A stretch of 64,000 nucleotides of DNA, taken from Microlunatus speluncae. Lineage in GTDB: Bacteria; Actinomycetota; Actinomycetes; Propionibacteriales; Propionibacteriaceae. The notes beneath the pieces were generated by a model. The model was not told the origin of the DNA, made no database searches, and was given only the letters and a program-made list of their open reading frames with translations. The stretch covers positions 496,001-560,000 of the forward strand of contig NZ_VKCZ01000020.1 of NCBI RefSeq assembly GCF_009299835.1, given 5' to 3'. Of the stretch, positions 56,825 to 64,000 are shown one piece after another; positions within the stretch are counted from its first letter, which is position 1, and the number at the start of each line of letters is the position of its first letter. The position numbers and the translations under genes are program-made.

Positions 56825-57985
56825 ATGCGGGCTGAGGAGACGTCCCCACCGACGTTGACGCTCAAGCAGGCGATCGACGTCTACGGCGCGGAGACGTCGC
56901 TGCTGCGGCACCTGAACCGGAACGAGGTGCTGCGCTTCCTGCGCACGTCCGGCGAGGCGCACGGGATCTCGGCGGTGGCCAAGGGTACGGAGCTGTCCCG
57001 GCCCACCGTCGATCTCGCCCTGCGCGACCTGACCGAGCGCGGGCTGGTGATCGAGTCGGTGCAGCACCCCAGCTCGCCGCGGGGTGGCCGACCGGCGCGG
57101 GAGTATCGGTTCGACGCGCGGTCGGGTTGTGTCGCGGCGGTCACCGTGACCAACCACGAGGTGCTGGTGGTGATCGCCGACCTGCGTGATCAGGTGCTGG
57201 ACGAGCGGCGCATCCGGTTCGCCGACCTCAACGCGGAGCCCGATCCGCCCGCCGGCCTGCGGGCCGCGGTCGATGACGCCCTGGCCGGCTGCGCCCTGCC
57301 GCCGGAGCGGCTCCGGGTGGCGGTGATCGGCGTCCGCGGCATCGTCTCCGACGGTGGCGTGATCCTGACCTCCGGAGAGCTGCCATCCCTGGTCGGCGAG
57401 GACGTGCACCGCCGACTCCGAGACAGCTTTCCCTGCCCGTTGCTGGTGGAGAACGACGCCAACCTGGCCACCCTGGCGGAGTTCAGCGCCCTGAACGGGC
57501 CGAGCAACGTGGTCGGCCTGCTGATCGGCGAGGGGATGGGCTGCGGCCTGGTGCTGAACGGCGAGCTCTATCGCGGTGCGCACGGCGCCGCCGGCGAGTT
57601 CTTCGGCGACGACCGGTCCCGGGCCTGGTCCGCGACCAATCAGGCGATCCGGCACCACGCGAAGGATCACGACCTGACCTTCACCGAGGTCTTCGTCGCG
57701 GCGCGGCAAAAACGCGGCCGGGCCCGGACCCTGGTCACCCGGTACGCGACCGACATCGCCGAACGGGTCGAGGGACTGCTGGTGCTGGACCCGCCGGTGA
57801 TCGTCGTCGGCGGCGAGATCGTCGAGGCGGGCGAGGTGTTCATGGACGCCTTCCGCGCCGCCCTGGCCCCGGTCCTGTACAGCGACACCAAGATCATCTA
57901 CTCCGACCTCGGCGCCGACTGCCTCCGCGCCGGTGCCCTCCAGGTCGCCGCCAACTGGACCGCCCACCACCTCTTCCAGGTCTAA
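56825..57985 (+). CDS. ROK-family transcriptional regulator (NagC/XylR type)
   Basis: This 386-residue regulator has an N-terminal winged HTH (NRNEVLRFLRTSGEAHGISAVAKGTELSRPTVDLALRDLTERGLV). It is followed by a ROK kinase-like ligand-binding domain with VENDANLATLAEFSALNG and IGEGMGCGLVLNGELYRGAHGAAGEFF. The ROK zinc motif (CxCGxxGC) is missing. Such regulators respond to sugars such as GlcNAc or xylose; given the neighbours, GlcNAc or rhamnose would be a reasonable effector. The ATG at 56825 has GGAAGG upstream; an in-frame GTG at 56780 is the alternative. It closes the operon and probably controls the site at 48896-48932. Confidence 0.9.
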   Translation: MRAEETSPPTLTLKQAIDVYGAETSLLRHLNRNEVLRFLRTSGEAHGISAVAKGTELSRPTVDLALRDLTERGLVIESVQHPSSPRGGRPAREYRFDARSGCVAAVTVTNHEVLVVIADLRDQVLDERRIRFADLNAEPDPPAGLRAAVDDALAGCALPPERLRVAVIGVRGIVSDGGVILTSGELPSLVGEDVHRRLRDSFPCPLLVENDANLATLAEFSALNGPSNVVGLLIGEGMGCGLVLNGELYRGAHGAAGEFFGDDRSRAWSATNQAIRHHAKDHDLTFTEVFVAARQKRGRARTLVTRYATDIAERVEGLLVLDPPVIVVGGEIVEAGEVFMDAFRAALAPVLYSDTKIIYSDLGADCLRAGALQVAANWTAHHLFQV

Positions 57986-58827
57986 GCCGACGTGAGTGCG
58001 CCGGGCCAGGTCTGGCCGGTGAGTTGCTCGTAGATGGCGAGGTAGCGGGAGCGGGTCAAGGCCGCGATCTCGTCGGGGATCTCGGGGCCGGGGTAGGTGC
58101 GGTCCCAGTCGAGCGAGGCGGACCAGTTGCGGACGACCTGCTTGTCGTAGGAGTCCTGCACCCGGCCGCGCTCGTACGTGCTTGCCTGCCAGAACCGCGA
58201 GGAGTCCGGGGTCAGCACCTCGTCGCCGAGGGTGAGCACGCCGGCCGGGTCGAGGCCGAACTCGAACTTGGTGTCGGCGATGATCACGCCGCGCTCCCGG
58301 GCCAGCTCCGCGCCGCGGGTGTAGAGCTCGACGGTGAGCCGCTCCAGGTCGGCGGCGGCCTGCTCGCCGATCAGGGCCACCGCGTCGGCGCGGGTCATCG
58401 GCTGATCATGACCCTCCTCCTCCTTGGTGGTCGGGGTGAAGATCGGCTCGGGCAGCCGGTCGGCCTCGTCCAGCCCCGGCGGCAGGGCGATGCCGGACAC
58501 CGTCCCGCTCTCCCGGTAGGAGACCAGGCCGCTGCCACTCAGGTAGCCGCGGGCGATGCACTCGATCGGGATGATCTCGAGCCGGCGGCAGCGGATCGCG
58601 CGGCCGCGCCACTCCTCCGGTACGTCCTCGCTGATCACGTGATTCGGCACCAGGTCGGCGAACTGGCGGAACCACCACAGCGACAGCTGGGTCAGGATCG
58701 CGCCCTTGTCCGGGATCGGCGTCGGCAGCACGACGTCATAGATCGACACCCGGTCGGAGGCGACCAGGATCACGTCCTCGCCGTCGGCGTAGACCTCGCG
58801 CACCTTGCCCCGTCGAATCAGTTCCAC
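57982..58827 (-). CDS. purC: Phosphoribosylaminoimidazole-succinocarboxamide synthase
   Basis: This is SAICAR synthetase, 281 residues, the seventh enzyme of purine synthesis, joining CAIR and aspartate with ATP. RRGKVREVYADGEDVILVASDRVSIYDVVLPTPIPDKGAILTQLSLWWF is the N-terminal glycine-rich/ATP region. VECIARGYLSGSG-type and DTKFEFG residues bind substrate and Mg. The GTG at 58827 gives MELIRRGKVREVY. It converges on the ROK regulator gene with a 4-base overlap. It is a single gene; the other pur genes are not in this window. Confidence 0.96.
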   Translation of the reverse strand: MELIRRGKVREVYADGEDVILVASDRVSIYDVVLPTPIPDKGAILTQLSLWWFRQFADLVPNHVISEDVPEEWRGRAIRCRRLEIIPIECIARGYLSGSGLVSYRESGTVSGIALPPGLDEADRLPEPIFTPTTKEEEGHDQPMTRADAVALIGEQAAADLERLTVELYTRGAELARERGVIIADTKFEFGLDPAGVLTLGDEVLTPDSSRFWQASTYERGRVQDSYDKQVVRNWSASLDWDRTYPGPEIPDEIAALTRSRYLAIYEQLTGQTWPGALTSA

Positions 58828-58843
58828 GGCAGAGATTCTGGCA

Positions 58844-59275
58844 TCAGCGCCCGGCCGGGTCCGAGGCGGTCCACCCGGACCAGCGGTCCACGGCGATCAA
58901 GATCACCGGGCCGCCGGGCGGATCGGTCCGGTAGTGCGGATACTTCCGGACCAGGTCGGCGACGGCCGCCTCCCGCTCCGCGCCGTCGGTCAGCACCGTG
59001 GCGGTGCCGTCGACCCGGACCCACCAGAGCCGGGTCCAGTCCGCCTCGTAATGATCAGCGAGGACGGCCACCCGCGGGTTGTCGGCGATGTTGCGCAACC
59101 GGCGCAGATCGTAACCGGACTTGGGTTTCTGGTCGATGCCGATGATCACGATCTCGCCCCGCACGGCATACGTGATCGGCACCAGATGGGGCTGCCCATC
59201 GGCTCCCGTCGTCGCCAACCGGGCCACTTCGGCCCCGGTCAGCAGCGCCCGACAGGTGCCGACGTCGAGCCTCAT
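58844..59275 (-). CDS. Pyridoxamine-5'-phosphate-oxidase-fold protein (FMN/F420 type)
   Basis: This 143-residue split-barrel protein resembles the PPOX class found in Actinobacteria, usually F420- or FMN-dependent reductases. ARLATTGADGQPHLVPITYAVRGEIVIIG and DLRRLRNIADNPRVAVLADHYEADWTRLWWVRVDGTATVL are the typical segments. The ATG overlaps the stop codon of the serine-carboxypeptidase gene (ATGA), so the two are translationally coupled. A long upstream in-frame extension is out of keeping with the family. Substrate unknown. Confidence 0.9.
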   Translation of the reverse strand: MRLDVGTCRALLTGAEVARLATTGADGQPHLVPITYAVRGEIVIIGIDQKPKSGYDLRRLRNIADNPRVAVLADHYEADWTRLWWVRVDGTATVLTDGAEREAAVADLVRKYPHYRTDPPGGPVILIAVDRWSGWTASDPAGR

Positions 59276-60720
59276 CCGCTGACGAAGGCGGCCAGGTCGG
59301 CCGACTGCTGCAGCCGGATCGGCTCGTTCACATACATCATGTGGCCGGCCTCGTAGTAGGCCCATTCGATCCGCTCCCGGGCCTCGGCCGGCAGCTTGAG
59401 ATGGGCGAAGACGTGCTCGGCGGCGAAGTGTGGCGTCGCGCCGTCGTAGTAGCCACAGGACACGTGCACCCGCAGGTGCGGATTGGCCCGCATCGCCCGG
59501 GCCAGGGCGGTGCCGACCTCGACCGACTCGCCCTCGAACTCCTTGTAGGACCACGGCTGCACCTTGGGCGTCAGCAGGTTGTAGGCGACATCCGTGGAGT
59601 AGCCGAGCTCGGTCCGGACATAGCCGTTGAGCGCCGCCGAATACGGCCCGGTGATCGCGGCCAGCGACGGGTCGTAGTCCATGTGATCACCGTTGTGATC
59701 GATCGGCCAGCCGGCGAACCGCATGTCCAGCCGGCCGACCACCTGGCCGCGGTCGCGGAGCAGTTCGGCGCAGAACGCGTGCAGGCTGACCCGGAGATCG
59801 GACCGGTCGACATAGTCGGGATCGAGGCCGGTCAGCGCGGCGAACCGCTGGATCAGGTCGCTGCGTTCGCCGACGGGCAGCCGGTTGCCCCGGCCCAGGC
59901 CGTACCAGAGCGGACCGGCGGCGAACTCCTCCGCCTCGGCCACCCGTTCGCGCAGCGAGCCGGAGACCTTGCCGTGGTAGTGCGCGGTCGCCGTGAACGT
60001 CGGCAGATAGAGCGCGTACGGAAGATCATTCCCGGCGCTGTAATGCACCGATCCGAGGTCGAGCACCGAGGAGATCAACATCAGGCCGTTGACGTACATG
60101 CCCTCGTTCTCGGCCAACCGCGCCGCCAGCGCCGCCGCCCGGGTGGTGCCGTAGGACTCGCCGGCCAGGAACTTCGGCGACAGCCAGCGCCCGTTCCGCG
60201 ACGCCCAGAGCCGGATGAATTCGGCGACCGACTCGATGTCGCGGCCGTAGCCGTGGAAGTCGTCGGCCTGGTGTCCCTCACTGGTGCGCGAATAGCCGGT
60301 CGTCACCGGGTCGATGAAGACCAGGTCCGACACGGTGAGCAGCGTCTCGAGGTTGTCGGCCAATCCGTACGGCGGCGGGGCCAGCTCGCCGGCGTCGCCC
60401 ATGATCACCCGGCGCGGGCCGAACAGGCCGAGATGCAGCCAGACCGACGACGATCCCGGGCCGCCGTTGAACGCGAAGGTGACCGGCCGGGTCGCCGGAT
60501 CGGCGCCCTCCACGACGTAACTGGTGTGGAAGATCTGCGCCCGCGGCTGGTGCCCGGCGAACTTGCCCTCGGTGATCACTTCCTCGCGCAGCACCACCCG
60601 ACCGGTGGTGGCCGTGTAGTTCAGCTTCGACCGGCCGCTGCCGATCTGGTGCTGGGTCGCCACCAGATCGTCGGTCGGCTCCGGCTTCTTGCCCTGATCG
60701 GCTGCGGGTGCGTCGCTCAT
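59272..60720 (-). CDS. Serine carboxypeptidase (peptidase S10 family)
   Basis: This 482-residue alpha/beta-hydrolase of family S10 has a catalytic Ser in GESYGTTR. FNGGPGSSSVW is the oxyanion/substrate-binding motif. The Asp (VSCGYYDGATP) and His (YEAGHMMY) complete the triad near the C-terminus. S10 enzymes release C-terminal residues at acidic pH in eukaryotes; bacterial members are less studied. No signal peptide is visible, which is notable for this family. Two further in-frame ATGs lie 9 and 12 bases upstream. It is co-transcribed with the PPOX-fold gene downstream. Confidence 0.9.
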   Translation of the reverse strand: MSDAPAADQGKKPEPTDDLVATQHQIGSGRSKLNYTATTGRVVLREEVITEGKFAGHQPRAQIFHTSYVVEGADPATRPVTFAFNGGPGSSSVWLHLGLFGPRRVIMGDAGELAPPPYGLADNLETLLTVSDLVFIDPVTTGYSRTSEGHQADDFHGYGRDIESVAEFIRLWASRNGRWLSPKFLAGESYGTTRAAALAARLAENEGMYVNGLMLISSVLDLGSVHYSAGNDLPYALYLPTFTATAHYHGKVSGSLRERVAEAEEFAAGPLWYGLGRGNRLPVGERSDLIQRFAALTGLDPDYVDRSDLRVSLHAFCAELLRDRGQVVGRLDMRFAGWPIDHNGDHMDYDPSLAAITGPYSAALNGYVRTELGYSTDVAYNLLTPKVQPWSYKEFEGESVEVGTALARAMRANPHLRVHVSCGYYDGATPHFAAEHVFAHLKLPAEARERIEWAYYEAGHMMYVNEPIRLQQSADLAAFVSG

Positions 60721-60743
60721 GGTGGTCATCATCCCAGAGACGC

Positions 60744-60778
60744 CAGTTCCTCAGCACGCAGCGCGTGCTGAGGAACTG
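60744..60778 (-). terminator. Hairpin terminator after the sugar-binding-protein gene
   Basis: CAGTTCCTCAGCACG (60744-60758) pairs perfectly with 60764-60778 across a 5-base loop. It starts 13 bases beyond the binding-protein stop on the minus strand and has no T run. Confidence 0.85.
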
Positions 60779-60790
60779 ATCAGTGCAGCC

Positions 60791-62170
60791 TCAGATCTTG
60801 GGCGCTTTGCCCGCCAGCTTCAGCTTTCCGATGATGCCCTGGATCTGGGTGTTGGCCGCCTCCATGGTCTTGGGGATGTCGGCGCCACGCATCGACTTCT
60901 CCATCGCCTGACCGAACGCCTCGGCGACAGTCCAGTCGTACTGGGGTTCCAGCGCCGAGGCCGGCAGCACCTGATCCTGGATGATCTTGCGCCACGGGTT
61001 GACCGTGTCGGCGTCCGGAGCCTTGGACACCGCGTCGATCAAGGACGTCCGGGTCGGGAACTTCGAGTAGCCGGTCGCCTTGAAGTAGTCCAGCATGGTC
61101 GCCGGATCCGGACCCGCCAGCGCCCAGAGGAAGAACTTCGCCGTCGCCTCGATGTTCTTGGACTTGGCGTCGATCATCCACTTCATATTGCCGTTGGTCG
61201 CCGGAGCCGTGCCGGTGCCGTCGTGGGTGGGGATCGGGGCCACGCCGACGTTGTCGCCCAGGCCCTTGAACTCGTCCAGGATCTGGCTGATCGCCCAGGA
61301 CCCGTTGATCATCATCGCGGCCTTGTTCTGGCCGAACGGGGTGGAGTCGTTGGCCGCGCCGAGCGACTGCCGCGGGATCACCTGTTGATCGAAGAGATCC
61401 TTGTAGAGCTGGGCGAGCTTCTGGTACGCCGGATCGTTGGCCTGCGCGGTCGACCAGTCGTCGCTGATCGGCAGATGCCCCGCGACGTTGCGCTGCCAGG
61501 GCCAGGACTGCCAGCCGAAGTCGCCGCCGGTGACGCCCATCACCAGGCCGAACCGGCCGTCCGCCTTGGTCTTGGCGCCGAAGTCGACCAGCTCGGCGAA
61601 GCTCTTCGGCGCCACCTCGGGATCGAGGCCGGCGGCGGAGAAGAAATCCTTGCGGTAGTAGAGGACGGTCTGCGGCTCGAACAGCATCGGGTACGCATAC
61701 CGCTTGCCGTTCACCGTGACCAGGTTGCGCGCGGTCTCGGTCAGGTCGTCCCAGGACTCCTGCGGCAGCAGGTCGGTCAGATCGGCCAGCTCGCCGTTCT
61801 CCACCTGGACCCAGACGTTGTTGCCGACGCCGATGTACATGTCCGGGGCCTTGCCGGCGGCCTGCGCGGCCTTCAGCTTCTGCTCCCACGCATCGCCCGG
61901 CACCTGGGTCAACACGACCTTGACCTCGGTCTGCGCGGCGTTGAACTGTTGGACCATCTTCTTGTACCAGGCGTCCTCACCGTTGGTGAGCTTGGCCTGC
62001 CAGAACTGGACGGTCGTGGTCGATCCCGCCGAGGGCGGGTTCTGGGCCTCGGACGCGGACTGTCCGGGGGTGCCGGAACCGCAGCCGGCGAGCAACGCTC
62101 CACCGCCGACGGCCGCGCCGGCGGCGAGCAGGTTCCGGCGGGTCAGCAGGTGCTGAGCAGGCGTGGTCAC
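60791..62170 (-). CDS. Extracellular sugar-binding lipoprotein of an ABC importer
   Basis: This 459-residue family-1-type solute-binding protein has a twin-Arg signal (TRRNLLAAGAAVGGGALLAGC) ending in the lipobox LAGC, so it is a lipoprotein and possibly Tat-exported. Mature segments such as VQFWQAKLTNGEDAWYKKMVQQFNA and AAMMINGSWAISQILDEF are typical of sugar-binding proteins. The GTG at 62170 is chosen because AAGGAG ends 5 bases before it. It lies downstream of the two permease genes in the same direction, after a gap of 164 bases that contains a LacI-type operator. Ligand unknown. Confidence 0.92.
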   Translation of the reverse strand: MTTPAQHLLTRRNLLAAGAAVGGGALLAGCGSGTPGQSASEAQNPPSAGSTTTVQFWQAKLTNGEDAWYKKMVQQFNAAQTEVKVVLTQVPGDAWEQKLKAAQAAGKAPDMYIGVGNNVWVQVENGELADLTDLLPQESWDDLTETARNLVTVNGKRYAYPMLFEPQTVLYYRKDFFSAAGLDPEVAPKSFAELVDFGAKTKADGRFGLVMGVTGGDFGWQSWPWQRNVAGHLPISDDWSTAQANDPAYQKLAQLYKDLFDQQVIPRQSLGAANDSTPFGQNKAAMMINGSWAISQILDEFKGLGDNVGVAPIPTHDGTGTAPATNGNMKWMIDAKSKNIEATAKFFLWALAGPDPATMLDYFKATGYSKFPTRTSLIDAVSKAPDADTVNPWRKIIQDQVLPASALEPQYDWTVAEAFGQAMEKSMRGADIPKTMEAANTQIQGIIGKLKLAGKAPKI

Positions 62171-62223
62171 AGGCACTCCTTCGTGATGGCGGGACGGATC
62201 GGACCGGTCCGTCGGGCTGCTAT

Positions 62224-62235
62224 GAAATCGTTTTC
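62224..62235. promoter_or_regulatory. LacI-type operator upstream of the binding-protein gene
   Basis: GAAATCGTTTTC (62224-62235) is a GAAA-N-CG-N-TTTC near-palindrome with a central CG, the usual shape of LacI/GalR-family operators. It lies 54 bases before the binding-protein start. No LacI gene lies in the window. Confidence 0.55.
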
Positions 62236-62315
62236 GAGTCTCACTATCTGTCCTTCCTCGGGTCGCGTCAAGTTACAAATCCACAACGCGCCCTGAGCTG
62301 ATTTCCCCCAACGCG

Positions 62316-62334
62316 CCCTGAGCTTGTCGAAGGG
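62316..62334. repeat. Copy of the dispersed repeat abutting a stop codon
   Basis: CCCTGAGCTTGTCGAAGGG occupies 62316-62334, directly against the stop codon of the permease gene. A direct repeat ACGCGCCCTGAGCT occurs at about 62286 and 62311. Confidence 0.85.
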
Positions 62335-63162
62335 TTATTTGAGGCCGGCGATCTTGATGTTGCTGATGATCCGGCGCTGGAAGATCATCACCAGCAAGAT
62401 CACCGGCAGGGCGGCCAGGAACGAGCCGGCCATCAGCAGGCCGCGCTCCGGCGCCCGTTCGGAGCGGAAGTTGGCCAGATACTGCTGGATCTGAAACAGC
62501 TCCGGGCTGGTGATGGTCATGATCGGCCAGACGTAGGCGTTCCAGTACGCCAGGAACGAGATCACGCCGACCACGACGAAGGCGGGCTGGGACAGCGGCA
62601 GGAAGATCCGGGTGTAGATCCGCCAGCGGCCGGCCCCGTCGATCATGGCCGCCTCCTCCAGCGCGGTCGGGATCGACAGGTAGAACTGGCGGATGAAGAA
62701 CATCTGACCGGCCGAGGCGATGCCGGGCAGGATCAGCACGGTCAGCGTGTCCAGCATCTGCAGCCGGGTCACCATCACGAACGAGGTGAGCAGGATCGCC
62801 ATCGACGGCACGAACATGGTGCCGATCGACAACACCCAGAGCAGCGGCTTGAAGGAGAACTCGAGCCGGGCGAAGACGTACGCCGCCATCGAGTTCACCG
62901 CCAGCGTGCCGACGGTGAAGATCACGGCGCCGACGAAGGTGACCAGCATCGCCCGCTGGAAGTCGGGGTCGGTGGCGATCGTGGTGTAGTTCGACCACAG
63001 CCACTCCGTCGGCAGCAACCGGAACGGGGTCGCGGTCACCTCACTGCTCGGCTTGAAGCCGGACAGCACCATCCAGAGCAGTGGAAACAGGGCGAATGCG
63101 GCGAACAGCAGGCCGACAGCGACGCGGGCGACGCGGACCGGGGTGGGACTCTTGACGGCCAC
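62335..63162 (-). CDS. ABC sugar importer permease (MalG-like)
   Basis: This 275-residue inner-membrane permease has six helices and an EAA loop of the form ALEEAAMIDGAGRWRIYTRIFLPLSQPAF. PFRLLPTEWLWSNYTTI and RSERAPERGLLMAGSFLAALPVILLVMIFQRRII are characteristic of MalG-type carbohydrate permeases. It starts 3 bases after the stop of the first permease, with AGGAGG in the end of that gene as ribosome-binding site, so translation is coupled. It works with the lipoprotein encoded downstream. Confidence 0.94.
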   Translation of the reverse strand: MAVKSPTPVRVARVAVGLLFAAFALFPLLWMVLSGFKPSSEVTATPFRLLPTEWLWSNYTTIATDPDFQRAMLVTFVGAVIFTVGTLAVNSMAAYVFARLEFSFKPLLWVLSIGTMFVPSMAILLTSFVMVTRLQMLDTLTVLILPGIASAGQMFFIRQFYLSIPTALEEAAMIDGAGRWRIYTRIFLPLSQPAFVVVGVISFLAYWNAYVWPIMTITSPELFQIQQYLANFRSERAPERGLLMAGSFLAALPVILLVMIFQRRIISNIKIAGLK

Positions 63163-63165
63163 CGA

Positions 63166-64000
63166 TCAGCCCTCCTGCGTCTTCTCGGAATTGATGAAGC
63201 GGAAGATCAACACCGACACCAGGCCGAGCACGACGAACAACATCAGCGCCGCGGCCAGCGGCTGGCCCTGCCGCTGGTCCTGGGTGAAGTGCTGGAAGAT
63301 GTAGAGGTTCGGCATCATGGTCGAGTTGAGCGGGCCGCCACCGGTCATGATCAACGGCAGCTCGAACTGCTGGATCGCGCCGACGCTGCCCGCGATCAGC
63401 AGGTAGATCAGCACGTTCTTCAACATCGGGATGGTGATGAAGAAGGTCTGCTGCCACCAGGTGGCGCCGTCCAGCGACGCCGACTCGTAGTAGGAGTCGG
63501 GGATGTCCAGCATCCCGGCGAGCATGATCAACGCCGTTACGCCGAAGCCGATCCAGACGGCCGGCACGGCCAGCGACGGCAGTGCGGTGGCCGGGTCGCC
63601 GAGCCAGGGGATCGGCTCGAACTGCCGGAACGGGCTGATCAGCAGATCCAGGAACCAGTTCAGGATGCCGCCGTAGTAGTCGAAGATCAACACGAAGACG
63701 ATCGAGGCGATCACCCCGGAGATGATCGTCGGCAGATAGATCGATGTCTTCACGAACGAGGCGAGCTTGCGGCCCATCCCCTTCACCACCGCGGCGAAGA
63801 TGTAGGCCAGCACCAGCCCGACCGGCACCACCAGCACCATGAACAGGATGCCGCGGACGATCGACTGCACGAAGATCTCGTCGCTCAGCACGTTGGCGTA
63901 GTTGTCGAGGCCGATGAAGGTCGACGGCAGGTAGAAGGAGAAGTCGAAGAACGACAGGTAGGCGGCCTGGAAGAACGGGACGATGACGAAGATCGCCAAC
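63166..64000 (-). CDS. ABC sugar importer permease (MalF-like), 5' end outside window
   Basis: This C-terminal part of a MalF-type permease is cut off at the window edge; at least 277 codons are present. Helices and the EAA loop YYESASLDGATWWQQTFFITIPMLKNVL are clear. The conserved FNMPSTFIGLDNY-like segment appears as FYLPSTFIGLDNYANVL near the start of the visible part. It is the first gene seen of the importer operon on the minus strand (permease, permease, binding protein). More of the operon may lie beyond 64,000. Confidence 0.92.
   Translation of the reverse strand, partial: LAIFVIVPFFQAAYLSFFDFSFYLPSTFIGLDNYANVLSDEIFVQSIVRGILFMVLVVPVGLVLAYIFAAVVKGMGRKLASFVKTSIYLPTIISGVIASIVFVLIFDYYGGILNWFLDLLISPFRQFEPIPWLGDPATALPSLAVPAVWIGFGVTALIMLAGMLDIPDSYYESASLDGATWWQQTFFITIPMLKNVLIYLLIAGSVGAIQQFELPLIMTGGGPLNSTMMPNLYIFQHFTQDQRQGQPLAAALMLFVVLGLVSVLIFRFINSEKTQEG

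Overview
The window is about 70% G+C, with tightly packed genes, GTG and ATG starts, many leaderless promoters and a polyphosphate-type glucokinase. This points to a high-GC actinobacterium. A member of the Propionibacteriales related to Microlunatus is my best guess, but no 16S rRNA or other species marker is present, so this is inference. There is no phage, insertion sequence, CRISPR array or rRNA. One tRNA gene, tRNA-Gly(CCC), lies near 26.0 kb.

Layout. 0-4.2 kb: an SRPBCC protein, a 51-residue protein, an M50-like membrane protein, a dGTPase and a small membrane-protein/winged-helix operon with a clear operator. 4.2-5.0 kb: a gene-free nest of inverted and tandem repeats. 5-12.3 kb: glucose-6-phosphate isomerase, a disordered Arg-rich protein, a SanA-like protein, an Nei-type DNA glycosylase, a glycogen-debranching-type enzyme and an aldo/keto reductase. 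12.4-14.7 kb: a three-gene operon of an Asp/Gly repeat peptide, a JmjC-type cupin oxygenase and a thioredoxin-fold ferredoxin (sucrase/ferredoxin family). This is the best candidate for an undescribed system. 14.9-20.9 kb: methyltransferase, UbiA prenyltransferase, phytol/dolichol-kinase-like and guanylate-kinase-like genes, argS and ppgK. 20.9-24.5 kb: bacterial-PH membrane proteins, one fused to a phosphotransferase-like kinase, and a DUF1707/LiaF-like protein.

24.7-31.4 kb: VOC, MerR, tRNA-Gly, SnoaL-like, an EamA transporter with a GH130 protein, a flavin monooxygenase and a GH32 fructosidase. 31.5-36.3 kb: D-Ala-D-Ala dipeptidase, alanine racemase and D-Ala ligase followed by a two-component system, a gene set reminiscent of VanC/VanG-type glycopeptide resistance. 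36.3-48.9 kb: TetR/MFS efflux pair, asparagine synthetase, NUDIX, a secreted GH25 lysozyme, nucleotidyltransferase, APH, GNAT, HIT, DUF402, a dihydrofolate-reductase-like protein and a DUF5694-like protein.

48.9-58.0 kb: a glycan-foraging operon with two LplB/YtcP-type permeases, a lipoprotein binding protein, a GH78 rhamnosidase, a GH20 hexosaminidase and a ROK regulator. 58.0-64.0 kb: purC, a pyridoxamine-oxidase-fold protein, a serine carboxypeptidase and a second sugar ABC importer whose first permease runs off the window.

Two signals run through the whole window. The palindrome TGATCA is strongly over-represented and is often built from codons that are otherwise rare in this genome. At least fifteen genes have a TAnnnT -10 box only 6-8 bases before the start codon, which indicates leaderless transcripts and helps fix the start codons.
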